From assembly GCA_018241695.1 (NCBI GenBank), contig JAFEDH010000002.1, forward strand, positions 124,001 through 188,000: 64,000 bases of DNA, given 5' to 3'. The stretch is from Pseudomonadota bacterium (GTDB taxonomy: Bacteria; Pseudomonadota; Gammaproteobacteria; Burkholderiales; Rhodocyclaceae). The translations under genes were made by a program, and so were the position numbers. Below the pieces are notes generated by a model. That model saw only the letters and a list, made by a program, of their open reading frames with translations, did not search any database and was not told the DNA's origin. Positions 1 to 8,288 of the stretch are shown in pieces; position 1 is the stretch's first letter; each line of letters opens with the position of its first letter.

Positions 1-75
1 GAACTGGATGTGATGCGTGCCATCAAGCGGACGCTCGATCCTGCGGGGCTGATGAATCCAGGCAAGGTGCTGTAA
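1..75 (+). CDS. C-terminal end of an FAD-linked oxidase (partial)
   Basis: An open frame enters from the left edge and stops at TAA. Its last 24 residues include MRAIKRTLDPAGLMNPGKVL, the typical tail of GlcD/D-lactate dehydrogenase type flavoproteins (FAD-linked oxidase C-terminal domain). Such enzymes oxidise 2-hydroxy acids. The substrate cannot be told from this fragment; the start and the FAD domain lie outside the window. Confidence 0.65.
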   Translation, partial: ELDVMRAIKRTLDPAGLMNPGKVL

Positions 76-92
76 AAAAAACGTGAAACGTA

Positions 93-121
93 TTTACACA
101 GGAAAGGGCGGTCCCTATAAT
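93..121 (+). promoter_or_regulatory. Sigma70-type promoter of the tRNA-Ala/tRNA-Glu unit
   Basis: TTTACA at 93-98, a 17-base spacer, then a perfect TATAAT at 116-121. A GC-rich discriminator (GCGCGC) follows, as in stringently controlled stable-RNA promoters. The predicted start lies a few bases upstream of the tRNA-Ala. Confidence 0.75.
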
Positions 122-135
122 GCGCGCTCTCTTGT

Positions 136-211
<76 letters not shown>

Positions 212-218
212 CGACGAA

Positions 219-294
219 GTCCCTATCGTCTAGAGGCCTAGGACAACACCCTTTCACGGTGTGAACCGGGGTTCGAATCCCCGTGGGGACGCCA
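219..294 (+). tRNA. tRNA-Glu (TTC)
   Basis: A 76-nt cloverleaf starting GTCCCTATCGTC and ending GGGGACGCCA. The anticodon loop CTTTCAC between CACC and GGTG arms gives anticodon TTC, the T-loop is GTTCGAATCC, and CCA is encoded. It is the second gene of a tandem tRNA unit. Confidence 0.97.
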
Positions 295-382
295 GCATTT
301 CGGCCGGTGGCAATTCACTGCCGGCTACAAAAATGGGCATGTTCGGTTTTCCGGCATGCCCATTTTCATTGGGGAGTTCGCC

Positions 383-1129
383 ATGGCGGAGACGCGCATC
401 ATCCACGGTTTTCATGCCATTGTCGCCAAGCTGCGCCACAGTGCCGAAAGCATCAAGGAAATCCACGTTGCCGAGGGGCGTCGCGATGGGCGTATGGCCG
501 ATTTGCTCAGAGCAGCCGAGCAGGCCGGACTACGAGTGATGCCCACATCGGTCGCGCGTCTCGATGGCATGGCGGGTACCACGCGACACCAGGGCGTGGT
601 TGCACGGATCGATGCCCGTCAGCATCATCTGACGGTGGATGATGTCCTGGAAGGGCTCACCACACCACCGCTGCTGTTGGTCCTCGATGGGATTCAGGAT
701 CCACATAACCTGGGTGCCTGCCTGCGGGTGGCCGACGGTGCGGGCGCGCATGCCGTCATCGCTCCCCGGGATCGTGCCGTCGGCCTCAACGCCACCGCGA
801 TCAAGGTGGCGAGCGGGGCAGCGGATACCGTGCCCTATGTCGTGGTTACCAATCTCGCTCGTACGTTGCGCGAACTCAAGGAGCGCGATATCCGGGTTGT
901 GGGCGCGGCAGGCGATGCCGGGAACAATCTCTACAGTGTCGACCAGCGCGGCCCTCTGGCATGGGTGCTTGGCGCCGAAGGCGATGGCTTGCGCCGCCTG
1001 ACGCGGGATACCTGTGACGAACTCATTTCCATCCCCATGCGGGGCAGCGTGGAAAGCCTCAATGTTTCCGTGGCAAGCGGTGTTTGTCTTTTTGAAACGC
1101 TGCGCCAGCGCCAGAGCCAGAGCCCGTAA
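383..1129 (+). CDS. rlmB: 23S rRNA (guanosine-2251-2'-O)-methyltransferase RlmB
   Basis: A SpoU/TrmH-class SPOUT methyltransferase that puts a 2'-O-methyl group on a peptidyl-transferase-loop guanosine, using SAM. An N-terminal substrate-binding domain (about residues 1-75) starts [13 protein letters not shown]. The knotted catalytic domain shows all three motifs: [28 protein letters not shown] and [15 protein letters not shown]. Length is 248 aa, against about 245 for the family. The start at 383 is preferred over an in-frame ATG at 356 because GGGGAG lies 7 nt upstream and the residues between are not conserved in type. It stands alone behind the tRNAs. Confidence 0.95.
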   Translation: MAETRIIHGFHAIVAKLRHSAESIKEIHVAEGRRDGRMADLLRAAEQAGLRVMPTSVARLDGMAGTTRHQGVVARIDARQHHLTVDDVLEGLTTPPLLLVLDGIQDPHNLGACLRVADGAGAHAVIAPRDRAVGLNATAIKVASGAADTVPYVVVTNLARTLRELKERDIRVVGAAGDAGNNLYSVDQRGPLAWVLGAEGDGLRRLTRDTCDELISIPMRGSVESLNVSVASGVCLFETLRQRQSQSP

Positions 1130-1162
1130 GGGAATTGGGGCGGCCTGTCTGCCTGCGATTGC

Positions 1163-1191
1163 TTGACATTGTTACGGTATCGGGCTAACAA
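1163..1191 (+). promoter_or_regulatory. Likely promoter of the terminal oxidase operon
   Basis: A perfect TTGACA (1163-1168), a 17-base spacer and TAACAA (1186-1191) lie between rlmB and the oxidase genes. The -10 box is a weak match, so this is a reasonable but unproved promoter. Confidence 0.45.
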
Positions 1192-1224
1192 GACGGCATA
1201 ACTTCCGAGATGAGGAGTGTGCCG

Positions 1225-1770
1225 ATGATTCCCCAGGATGAATTCTGGATGATTGCGCTGGCGGGCATGGGGTTGGTCGCAGCGGGGTTCCTGCATGTGC
1301 TTGCCCAGGCCGGGAAAACCGCAGACGAGGCGGAAAGCAGCAAATCCCAGCATACCGCCCATGTGTTGCGCCGCTGGCTGTTCGTCCTCCTTCTGGCTGT
1401 ATTCATTACCGGCAGTTGGGCCACACTGCATCATTTCCCGATTCCACGACAAAACCAGGCGCTTGAGGCAAAGCAGGTTGTCAGCGCATCCGGTCGCTTA
1501 TGGTCATGGCAGATCGAGCCGGCTACCGTGCAAGCGCACAGCCCCGTGGAATTTCAAGTGACCAGCATCGATGTCAACCACGGGTTCGCGATCTACTCGC
1601 CCGAAGGCCGTATCGTTGTGCAGACACAGGCGATGCCGGGATACACGAACAGGATTCTGCATACCTTTGATCAGCCCGGCACGTATACGGTGCGGTGTCT
1701 GGAGTACTGCGGTATCGGGCATGTGCCTATGACTGCGGAAATCAATGTCGTCGCTTCCAGGGGGGATTGA
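1225..1770 (+). CDS. Heme-copper oxidase subunit II (CuA protein)
   Basis: Takes electrons from cytochrome c into a terminal oxidase in the cytoplasmic membrane. There are two N-terminal membrane segments (about residues 8-28 and 50-66) and a periplasmic cupredoxin domain. The full CuA set is visible: H119 and C158-x-E160-x-C162-x3-H166-x2-M169. At 181 aa it is compact, like family B (ba3-type) subunits. The start at 1225 has GAGGAG 7 nt upstream; an ATG at 1210 in the same frame overlaps that ribosome site and is rejected. It is the first gene of a four-gene oxidase operon. Confidence 0.85.
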   Translation: MIPQDEFWMIALAGMGLVAAGFLHVLAQAGKTADEAESSKSQHTAHVLRRWLFVLLLAVFITGSWATLHHFPIPRQNQALEAKQVVSASGRLWSWQIEPATVQAHSPVEFQVTSIDVNHGFAIYSPEGRIVVQTQAMPGYTNRILHTFDQPGTYTVRCLEYCGIGHVPMTAEINVVASRGD

Positions 1771-1772
1771 AA

Positions 1773-3269
1773 ATGGCCGGTCTAGTCATGTATCCGGAAG
1801 ATGAGCGGCTGACGGGGGGCAACCGTACTGCCTTTGATCTCTACATTGTCTCCGCCGTCGCGTTGTTTGTGCTGATGATGCTGATCGGGGTAACCATGCG
1901 TCTGTCCCAGGCGACCTGGATCGAAGTGCCTCCGGATCTGTTTTACAAGTTCTTGTCCATGCATGGCGCCGGCATGGTGGGCACCATGGGAATGGTGACA
2001 GTCGCGGTCATGTGGTTTTTCCTGCGCAAGTATGTACGGCTGCACCTGTGGGCCTTCGTCACCAACTTTGTGCTTTTTTTGCTTGGGGCGCTGTGCATCA
2101 TCGCCTCGATATTTATCGGAGGCTATGGTGCTTTGTGGACATTCCTGTTTCCCCTGCCGACAGACGGGATGGGAATGTGGAGTCCTCACACTGCCGCACT
2201 GTTCATGCTGGGCTATCTGCTGATCGGCGTCGGCAACCTGATCTTTTATCTTGATGCCGCCGCCGCCATCATCAAAGTCCACGGCAATCTGGGGCGTGCA
2301 TTGGGATTGCAGTGGCTCTTCGGTGGCACCATCGATCCGAACCATCCCAAGGCGGTAGTCGCCAGCACGATGGTCATCATCGCCAATTCGCTGGGTATCC
2401 TGGCGGGAGCCGTGGTGCTGGTGATGAGCCTGGTCAATATCTTCTATCCGGAAGTCAGGCTGGATGCTCTGCTGGTGAAGAACCTGATCTACTGGTTCGG
2501 ACATATGTACATCAATGCCACCATTTACATGGGGGCGATCGCGGTGTACGAACTGCTGCCGCGGTATACCGGAAAGCCTTACCCGATTTCCCGACCATTC
2601 CTCTGGTCGTGGGCGGTGAGCACGGTATTCGTGATCGTCGTGTTTCCCCACCATCTATTGATGGATTATGCCCAGCCGCGCTGGCTGGCCATCATGGGGC
2701 AGATCGTTTCCTGGGGGGCGGGCTTCCCGGTTTTCCTGGTGACGATGTACGGTGCCCTTACCAATGTCTATCGCTCCGGCATCCGCTGGACCATGCCGTC
2801 CAGATTGCTGATACTGTCGATGTTTGGCTGGGCAGCGGGAATCATCCCCGCCATTCTTGACGGAACCATCCGGATCAACGTGTTGATGCACAACACGCAG
2901 TGGGTACCCGGGCATTTCCATTTTTATATCCTGCTCGGAGTGCTGGCAATGGTGCTGGCACTGATGTATCACGAGATCGGTGCGCGCGCGCATCTGCCGC
3001 CAAATTCGGGCACCGACCGGCTAGGTTTCCCGATCTATCTGGTTGGTGGATTGATCTTCGTTTTTGCCTTCCTCGACGCCGGGCGTCTGAGTGTACCGCG
3101 GCGTATGGCGCAGCATCTGGAAGCATGGACCTCCACTGACCGGATCGGCGCGGTAGGCGCGGTGCTGGTGCTGTTGGCAATGTTGTACTTCGCAATCCGT
3201 ATTGCGTCCGGATTGCTACTTGGAGGCAAGGCATCCGGAGGAACTGGTGCTACGCACGCTTCTGGCTAG
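1773..3269 (+). CDS. Heme-copper oxidase catalytic subunit I, ba3-like
   Basis: Reduces O2 at a heme-CuB centre while pumping protons; about 12 membrane helices, 498 aa. Visible ligand motifs are SMHGAGMVG (low-spin heme His), WFGHMYINA with H244 (CuB), FPHHLLMD (two CuB His) and VPGHFHFY (heme ligands). In standard family A and B enzymes a Tyr four residues after the CuB His forms the His-Tyr cofactor; here that place is N248, with Y246 and Y252 nearby. The start at 1773 follows a GGGGGG ribosome site and lies 2 nt after the subunit II stop. It resembles both family B and family C in places, so the exact class is open. Confidence 0.85.
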   Translation: MAGLVMYPEDERLTGGNRTAFDLYIVSAVALFVLMMLIGVTMRLSQATWIEVPPDLFYKFLSMHGAGMVGTMGMVTVAVMWFFLRKYVRLHLWAFVTNFVLFLLGALCIIASIFIGGYGALWTFLFPLPTDGMGMWSPHTAALFMLGYLLIGVGNLIFYLDAAAAIIKVHGNLGRALGLQWLFGGTIDPNHPKAVVASTMVIIANSLGILAGAVVLVMSLVNIFYPEVRLDALLVKNLIYWFGHMYINATIYMGAIAVYELLPRYTGKPYPISRPFLWSWAVSTVFVIVVFPHHLLMDYAQPRWLAIMGQIVSWGAGFPVFLVTMYGALTNVYRSGIRWTMPSRLLILSMFGWAAGIIPAILDGTIRINVLMHNTQWVPGHFHFYILLGVLAMVLALMYHEIGARAHLPPNSGTDRLGFPIYLVGGLIFVFAFLDAGRLSVPRRMAQHLEAWTSTDRIGAVGAVLVLLAMLYFAIRIASGLLLGGKASGGTGATHASG

Positions 3270-3858
3270 CCTGTTGATTCTTGTTGCCGGGGTTGCCACG
3301 CTTGCCGCGGCAACCGAGGGGTTCCGGGTATTTACCGCAGAGACTGCGCGCCGTTTCGATATCCGTGCCCATCCTCGCGCTCTGCCATCCCTGACATTGC
3401 AGACTACCAATGGCGGGAGCATTGATCTTCTCGATCTGCGAGGCCGCTGGCTGCTGGTGGACTTCGTCTATACCCGTTGCATGACCTATTGCTCCATACA
3501 GGGGAGTGAGTTTTCGCGCCTCCAGCAGCAGCTGGCGGAGCCTATCGCCCAGGGAAAGGCGACCTTGTTGAGCCTGAGTTTTGATCCCGATCACGACGGG
3601 CCAGCTGAACTTGAATCCTATCTGCAACGCTCCGGTGTTCATGGTGCTGGCTGGGTAGCTGCACGTCCGACGGACGCCACGAGCCTGACAACCATGATGC
3701 GGTTTTTTGGTGTGAAGGCGATATCGGACGGAATGGGAGGGTTTGTGCACAACTCGGCTATTGGCGTGATTGATCCCCGGGGTCGTCTGATCGACGTGGT
3801 GGACTGGAGCGATCCGCAAATGGCCGCCCGCTATCTCTCAGGCCGCGCCGGATCATAA
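3247..3858 (+). CDS. SCO1/SenC-family copper chaperone
   Basis: A thioredoxin-fold protein that delivers copper to the CuA site of subunit II on the outer face of the membrane. An N-terminal hydrophobic anchor (about residues 4-22) precedes the copper motif C78-MTY-C82 and the distal ligand H168 in GGFVHNSA, so all three ligands are present. A GTG start at 3247 is chosen because GGAGG ends 5 nt upstream; it overlaps the end of subunit I by 23 nt. An in-frame ATG at 3202 would overlap much more. 203 aa, normal for the family. Confidence 0.85.
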   Translation: MLRTLLASLLILVAGVATLAAATEGFRVFTAETARRFDIRAHPRALPSLTLQTTNGGSIDLLDLRGRWLLVDFVYTRCMTYCSIQGSEFSRLQQQLAEPIAQGKATLLSLSFDPDHDGPAELESYLQRSGVHGAGWVAARPTDATSLTTMMRFFGVKAISDGMGGFVHNSAIGVIDPRGRLIDVVDWSDPQMAARYLSGRAGS

Positions 3859-3862
3859 AATC

Positions 3863-4441
3863 GTGCAGTCGGTCCGACGGGCATGGGTGGGGGGAGCCTT
3901 GTGGCTTCTGATGGCGATACCCTCTGTACGCCATCCGCTGGAATCCACGATGGTTCTGCACATGCTGTTCCAGATTCCGCTTCTGGTGCTGGCGGGATGG
4001 ATTCTGACCACGGCCCTGCCGCGCCGTTTTTGTAAGGCGGTTGCACCCTGGAATGCATATGGCATCAGTGGAATCCTGCTGGCGTCGCTGACAGGATCGG
4101 TCTGGATGTTGCCGCGAATGCTGGATGCGGCCGTCGATGACTTCTCGATTGCACTGGTCAAATGGATCAGTGTTCCTTTCTTGATCGGCATGCCTTTGGC
4201 CTTGAGCTGGCCACGGGCGGGATTTGTTGTGCGGGGGGTTTTTCTGCTCGAACTCATCGCCACCGCTTTCCGTCTGGGCTGGCTGTACCTGGTTTCTCCG
4301 GTGCGGCTGTGTAACAGCTACCTGCTTGACGATCAGCAAAGGCTTGGCTGGCTTTTGCTGGCGATCGGTGTCGTGGCCGTGCTGTTTCTTGCCTGGCAAT
4401 TGCTCTGGGGGCATATTGAGGTCAGGCATTTGGACAAATGA
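3863..4441 (+). CDS. Oxidase-linked membrane protein of unknown function
   Basis: 192 aa, with a GTG start 4 nt after the SCO stop, so it is clearly part of the oxidase operon. Five or six hydrophobic segments are visible, for example around residues 8-20, 28-50, 67-85, 107-125 and 158-180. No metal-binding motif stands out apart from scattered His and Cys. By position it may be an assembly factor or accessory subunit of the oxidase; I do not recognise a named family. Confidence 0.7.
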   Translation: MQSVRRAWVGGALWLLMAIPSVRHPLESTMVLHMLFQIPLLVLAGWILTTALPRRFCKAVAPWNAYGISGILLASLTGSVWMLPRMLDAAVDDFSIALVKWISVPFLIGMPLALSWPRAGFVVRGVFLLELIATAFRLGWLYLVSPVRLCNSYLLDDQQRLGWLLLAIGVVAVLFLAWQLLWGHIEVRHLDK

Positions 4442-4550
4442 TGCTTGCGGCGAAGTCAGGGCATGGGCCTGATCGGGGAGATGAATGGACGCATTCCGGA
4501 GCGAAACAGGGATGCGCGTTGCGGGTAAGGAAGAATTTTTGCAAAACCCC

Positions 4551-4579
4551 TTGCCCGTACCGGCGAACGATGGCAGAAT
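4551..4579 (+). promoter_or_regulatory. Likely promoter of tRNA-Asp
   Basis: TTGCCC (4551-4556), a 17-base spacer and CAGAAT (4574-4579), followed by GCGCGGCTC. The AATGCGCG stretch matches that at the tRNA-Ala promoter (AATGCGCG after its -10 box), which supports both calls. Confidence 0.55.
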
Positions 4580-4625
4580 GCGCGGCTCTTGACTGACGGG
4601 CAGAAATGTCCGCAGAACCAGGAAT

Positions 4626-4702
4626 GGAGCGGTAGTTCAGTTGGTTAGAATACCGGCCTGTCACGCCGGGGGTCGCGGGTTCGAGTCCCGTCCGCTCCGC
4701 CA
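4626..4702 (+). tRNA. tRNA-Asp (GTC)
   Basis: A 77-nt cloverleaf starting GGAGCGGTAGTTCAG and ending CCGCTCCGCCA. The anticodon loop CTGTCAC between CCGGC and GCCGG gives anticodon GTC. The T-loop is GTTCGAGTCC and CCA is encoded. A single-gene unit with its own terminator. Confidence 0.97.
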
Positions 4703-4710
4703 GATCAAAA

Positions 4711-4731
4711 AGCCGCCTCCGGGCGGCTTTT
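4711..4731 (+). terminator. Rho-independent terminator of tRNA-Asp
   Basis: The stem AGCCGCC / GGGCGGCT encloses a short TCC loop and is followed by TTTT; an A-run precedes it. It begins 8 nt after the tRNA CCA. Confidence 0.85.
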
Positions 4732-4864
4732 GTGTTTCTGCGGGTGCTTTTGCACCCTCTTTTGCATCTTGTGTCTGCTTTCGAGGCGGGATGCAAACGT
4801 TAGAATCGTCACGCTTGATGTTTGTCGAATTCCCGCCGATACCTGTCCAATCCGTGCCCGCATC

Positions 4865-6379
4865 ATGGCCTACGACCTCATCGCCGCAGTGGATCTTGGC
4901 TCCAACAGCTTCCGGCTCCAGATCGGACGCGTGGTCGGCGACCAGATATATCCCCTTGATTCCCTCAAGGAGCCCATTCGGCTCGCTGCGGGGCTGACCA
5001 CGGACAAGATGCTCGACGGGCCTTCCCGGGCGCGGGGGCTGGAGGCGCTGGCCCGCTTTGGCGAGCGGTTGCGCGGGTTCGATCCCGGCGCGGTGCGCGC
5101 CGTGGCGACGAATACGCTGCGGGTGGCAAAGAATGCTGGCGCATTCCTGGTTCAGGCAGAAGTGGCACTCGGATTTCCCATCGAGGTGATCGCAGGGCGT
5201 GAGGAAGCGCGCCTGATTTATCTCGGAGTCGCACATACCTTGCCGGGTTCACGGCAACGGCAACTGGTGGTGGATATCGGTGGTGGTTCCACCGAATTCA
5301 TTATCGGCAGCGATTTTCAACCCCGCCTGCTTGAATCCCTCTTCATGGGCTGTGTCAGTTACAGCCTGCGCTATTTTCCCGGCGGTCATGTGGACCGGCG
5401 TTCCTTCAAGGCCGCGGAGCTTGCCGCACGCATGGAGATTCAGGCCATCGCCGGCAGTTTTCGTGAAACGGGCTGGGATCTGGCGGTTGGTGCTTCGGGT
5501 ACGGCCAAGGCAATTGCCGATCTGCTGGAGCTCAATCGCCTCAATCCGGGCGGCGGCCCCGGCATTACCTTGGCCGGACTGGATGCTTTGAAAGCTGCGC
5601 TGATCAAGGTGGGAGATGTGACCCGATTGCAAATGGAAGGGTTGCGTGCCGACCGCATACCGGTGCTGCCGGGGGGTCTCGCCATCATGTCGGCGGTATT
5701 TCATGAACTCGCCCCGGGAGTCATGGTGTTTTCGGAAGGCGCGCTACGCCTGGGGGTGCTCTATGATCAGCTGGGCCGTTATCACCATGCCGACTTGCGA
5801 GAAGCCACCGTGACCCAGTTCATGCAGCGCTATGACGTGGACCGCCACCAGGCGGCGCGGGTTTCGCGGACGGCGCAGGCCCTGCTCGGGCAACTGGCAC
5901 CCGAATGCGAGGCACCCGATCATCCCCAGGCCCGATTCCTGTTGTGGGCCGCGCGCTTGCACGAGATCGGCAATTCGATCGCCCATGCCGGCTATCAGAA
6001 ACACGGTGCCTATATTCTCGCTCATGCCGATATGCCCGGATTTTCCAAGCGTGATCAGGCCAGCCTTTCCCGCATCGTGCTGGCCCAGCGTGGCAAGCTT
6101 GGGCGTCTGCGCGACTGCGGCATGGATTCCTGGGAATGGCTGCTGAGCTTTTGCCTGCGTATCGCGCTGGTTTTCCATCGCTCGCGCAGCGATGCACCTT
6201 TGCCTCCGATCACGGCCCGCGTGCACGGCAATGGTTATGAACTGTGTGTGGATGGTGACTGGCTGGACCGCTCGCCATTGACGGCCGCAGTCCTGCAGGA
6301 GGAACAGGCGCAATGGGCCGAGCTGGAGATGGATTTGCATATTGACCGGGAAAGCCGGATTACTTCCCGGCACCGCTAA
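4865..6379 (+). CDS. ppx: Exopolyphosphatase (Ppx/GppA family)
   Basis: Cleaves terminal phosphate from polyphosphate (or pppGpp for the GppA type). 504 aa. The actin-like phosphatase fold shows DLGSNSFRLQIGR at the N-terminus, the second phosphate motif VVDIGGGSTEFIIG near residue 140 and GASGTAKAIADL. A C-terminal HD-like helical domain follows (about residues 310-504), as in long Ppx proteins. The start at 4865 begins the conserved core (MAYDLIAAVDLG). It is followed 4 nt later by the mlaE-like gene, so transcription may continue. Confidence 0.9.
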   Translation: MAYDLIAAVDLGSNSFRLQIGRVVGDQIYPLDSLKEPIRLAAGLTTDKMLDGPSRARGLEALARFGERLRGFDPGAVRAVATNTLRVAKNAGAFLVQAEVALGFPIEVIAGREEARLIYLGVAHTLPGSRQRQLVVDIGGGSTEFIIGSDFQPRLLESLFMGCVSYSLRYFPGGHVDRRSFKAAELAARMEIQAIAGSFRETGWDLAVGASGTAKAIADLLELNRLNPGGGPGITLAGLDALKAALIKVGDVTRLQMEGLRADRIPVLPGGLAIMSAVFHELAPGVMVFSEGALRLGVLYDQLGRYHHADLREATVTQFMQRYDVDRHQAARVSRTAQALLGQLAPECEAPDHPQARFLLWAARLHEIGNSIAHAGYQKHGAYILAHADMPGFSKRDQASLSRIVLAQRGKLGRLRDCGMDSWEWLLSFCLRIALVFHRSRSDAPLPPITARVHGNGYELCVDGDWLDRSPLTAAVLQEEQAQWAELEMDLHIDRESRITSRHR

Positions 6380-6383
6380 TGTC

Positions 6384-7508
6384 ATGATCGAGCCGCCACG
6401 TATCGTATTGAGCGACGACCCACAGGGCCACAAGGTCAGTTTGAGCGGTACCTGGACCATTCAGGGGGTCAGCATGGCTGCTGAGGATTTCGGCGATACC
6501 TTGCGCAGTCTGCGTGGCCGCCACAATCTCGCCTGGGATGGCAACGCCATCGACACCCTCGACAGTGCCGGTGCCATTATCCTGTGGCGGGTCTGGGGCC
6601 GTCGTTTTCCCGACCGTTTGCGGCTGAGCGCCGACCATCTTGCCTTCCTCCGCCAGCTCGAATCACTGCCTGCTGCTTCCCATGCGTCACAGCGGCCGAG
6701 TTTTCGCGAGGCCTATCTTGCGCTGGGATCGAGCGCCCTGCGCTGGGTTCAGGATGTGATCGATGCCATCGCCCTGCTCGGAGGGTTGGTGCTGACGCTG
6801 CTGCGGTTGATCCGGTATCCCCGGAACATTCCCTGGCGGGAAATCTCGGCCAATCTTTACAAGGGGGGTGTCCGCGCCATTCCGATCACGGCCCTCGTCG
6901 GCTCCCTGATCGGTGTGGTCCTGGCCTATCTGTTTGCCTTGCAACTGCGCCAGCTGGGGGCCGATGCCTTCATCGTGAATGTGCTTGGCATCGGCATTGT
7001 GCGCGAGGTGGGGCCGTTGCTGACCGCCGTGCTGGTGGCGGGCCGGTCGGGGTCCGCGATGACGGCCCAGCTGGGTGTGATGCGCGTCACCGAGGAAATC
7101 GACGCCCTGGCCGCGATGGGGATTCCCATCCAGCGCCGGCTGATCCTGCCCAAAGTGCTGGCGCTGGCGCTGGCCGTTCCCCTGCTCGTGTTGTGGACCT
7201 CCGCGGTCGCCATGATCGGTGGGGCGCTGTGTGCCTGGATTCAACTCGACATCACACCCGGTCTGTTTTTTCATACTCTGCCCAAGGTGGTGCCTGTCGC
7301 CAACCTCTGGATCGGGTTGGCGAAGGGGATGGCTTTTGGTATTGCCGTGGCATACACCGCCTGTCATTTCGGGCTGCAGGCGCGGCCCAATACCGAAAGT
7401 CTCGCGGCCAACACCACGGCCTCGGTCGTAGTATCGATTACCGCCGTGATCCTGCTCGATGCGGTTTTTGCCATCGCGACCAGCAGCATCGGAGTGCCCT
7501 CGCTATGA
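6384..7508 (+). CDS. mlaE: MlaE-family ABC transporter permease with N-terminal STAS-like domain
   Basis: Membrane permease of a lipid-trafficking ABC system between inner and outer membrane. Residues 1 to about 105 look like a STAS domain (DNAIDTLDSAGAIILW is typical, here GNAIDTLDSAGAII), so the MlaB-like function is fused on. The permease domain shows NVLGIGIVREVGPLLTAVLV, GRSGSAMTAQLGVMRVTEE and IDALAAMGI. 374 aa. The ATG at 6384 starts next to ppx; an upstream ATG at 6342 would lie inside ppx. It overlaps mlaF by 4 nt (ATGA). Confidence 0.88.
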   Translation: MIEPPRIVLSDDPQGHKVSLSGTWTIQGVSMAAEDFGDTLRSLRGRHNLAWDGNAIDTLDSAGAIILWRVWGRRFPDRLRLSADHLAFLRQLESLPAASHASQRPSFREAYLALGSSALRWVQDVIDAIALLGGLVLTLLRLIRYPRNIPWREISANLYKGGVRAIPITALVGSLIGVVLAYLFALQLRQLGADAFIVNVLGIGIVREVGPLLTAVLVAGRSGSAMTAQLGVMRVTEEIDALAAMGIPIQRRLILPKVLALALAVPLLVLWTSAVAMIGGALCAWIQLDITPGLFFHTLPKVVPVANLWIGLAKGMAFGIAVAYTACHFGLQARPNTESLAANTTASVVVSITAVILLDAVFAIATSSIGVPSL

Positions 7509-8287
7509 GTGCTGCGGTTCCTATTCCGGTCGTGGAGGTGGAAAACCTTCACACCCGTTTTGGCAGGGTACGGGTGCATGACGGAATCAATCTGACCGTG
7601 GCCCGGGGCGAGGTGGTCGCATTGGTGGGCGGTTCCGGCAGCGGCAAGACCACGCTGTTGCGGGAGATCATCGGCCTTACCCTGCCGGATCGCGGCGTGG
7701 TGCGCCTTTTCGGCGAGCCGCTGTTTGGTGGTGGCGCGCTGCGCGAGCAGGGATTGCGGCGGCGCTTTGGCGTGCTGTTTCAGCAAGGTGCGCTGTTTTC
7801 GGCCCTCGACGTGTATGACAACATCGCCTTCCCGTTGCGGGAACTCAATCTGTTCGACGAGACGGTGATCCACGATCTGGTGTCCCTCAAGCTGCAGCAG
7901 GTGGAATTGCTGCCACGCCATGCGCATCTGATGCCCGCTGAACTTTCCGGCGGCATGATCAAGCGGGTGGCGCTGGCCCGCGCTCTGGCTCTGGAGCCGG
8001 AACTGCTTTTGCTCGATGAACCAACGGCCGGGCTGGACCCGGACCGTTCCGACAATTTCATTCACCTGATCCATCAACTGAACCGGGAGCTCGATTTGAC
8101 CGTGGTGCTCGTCACCCATGAAGTGGAGACCGTCGCCGCCCTGGCGTCGAAAGTCTCTGTGCTTGCCGATCGCCGTATACTCATCTGCGATACGATCGAG
8201 CGGATCATGACCATGGATCATCCCTTTATCCGTAATTTCTTCCACAGTGGGCGCAGCCGCCACGCACTGACGCGACGGGATCATTGA
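7505..8287 (+). CDS. mlaF: MlaF-family ABC transporter ATPase
   Basis: The ATPase that drives the MlaE permease. Walker A is at residues 42-50 (GGSGSGKTT), the signature is LSGGMIKRVALARA, Walker B is LLLLDEPTAGLDP, and the switch His is in VTHEVETV. 260 aa. The ATGA overlap with mlaE fixes the start and implies coupled translation. A longer open frame upstream in the same frame runs antiphase through mlaE and is not a fusion. Confidence 0.92.
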   Translation: MSAAVPIPVVEVENLHTRFGRVRVHDGINLTVARGEVVALVGGSGSGKTTLLREIIGLTLPDRGVVRLFGEPLFGGGALREQGLRRRFGVLFQQGALFSALDVYDNIAFPLRELNLFDETVIHDLVSLKLQQVELLPRHAHLMPAELSGGMIKRVALARALALEPELLLLDEPTAGLDPDRSDNFIHLIHQLNRELDLTVVLVTHEVETVAALASKVSVLADRRILICDTIERIMTMDHPFIRNFFHSGRSRHALTRRDH

Positions 8288-8288
8288 G

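Noticed and set aside
6584..8287. A 567-aa open frame that would fuse extra sequence to the MlaF ATPase
   Set aside because: The first 300 residues are the out-of-frame shadow of mlaE. The ATPase family start and the ATGA junction lie at 7505.
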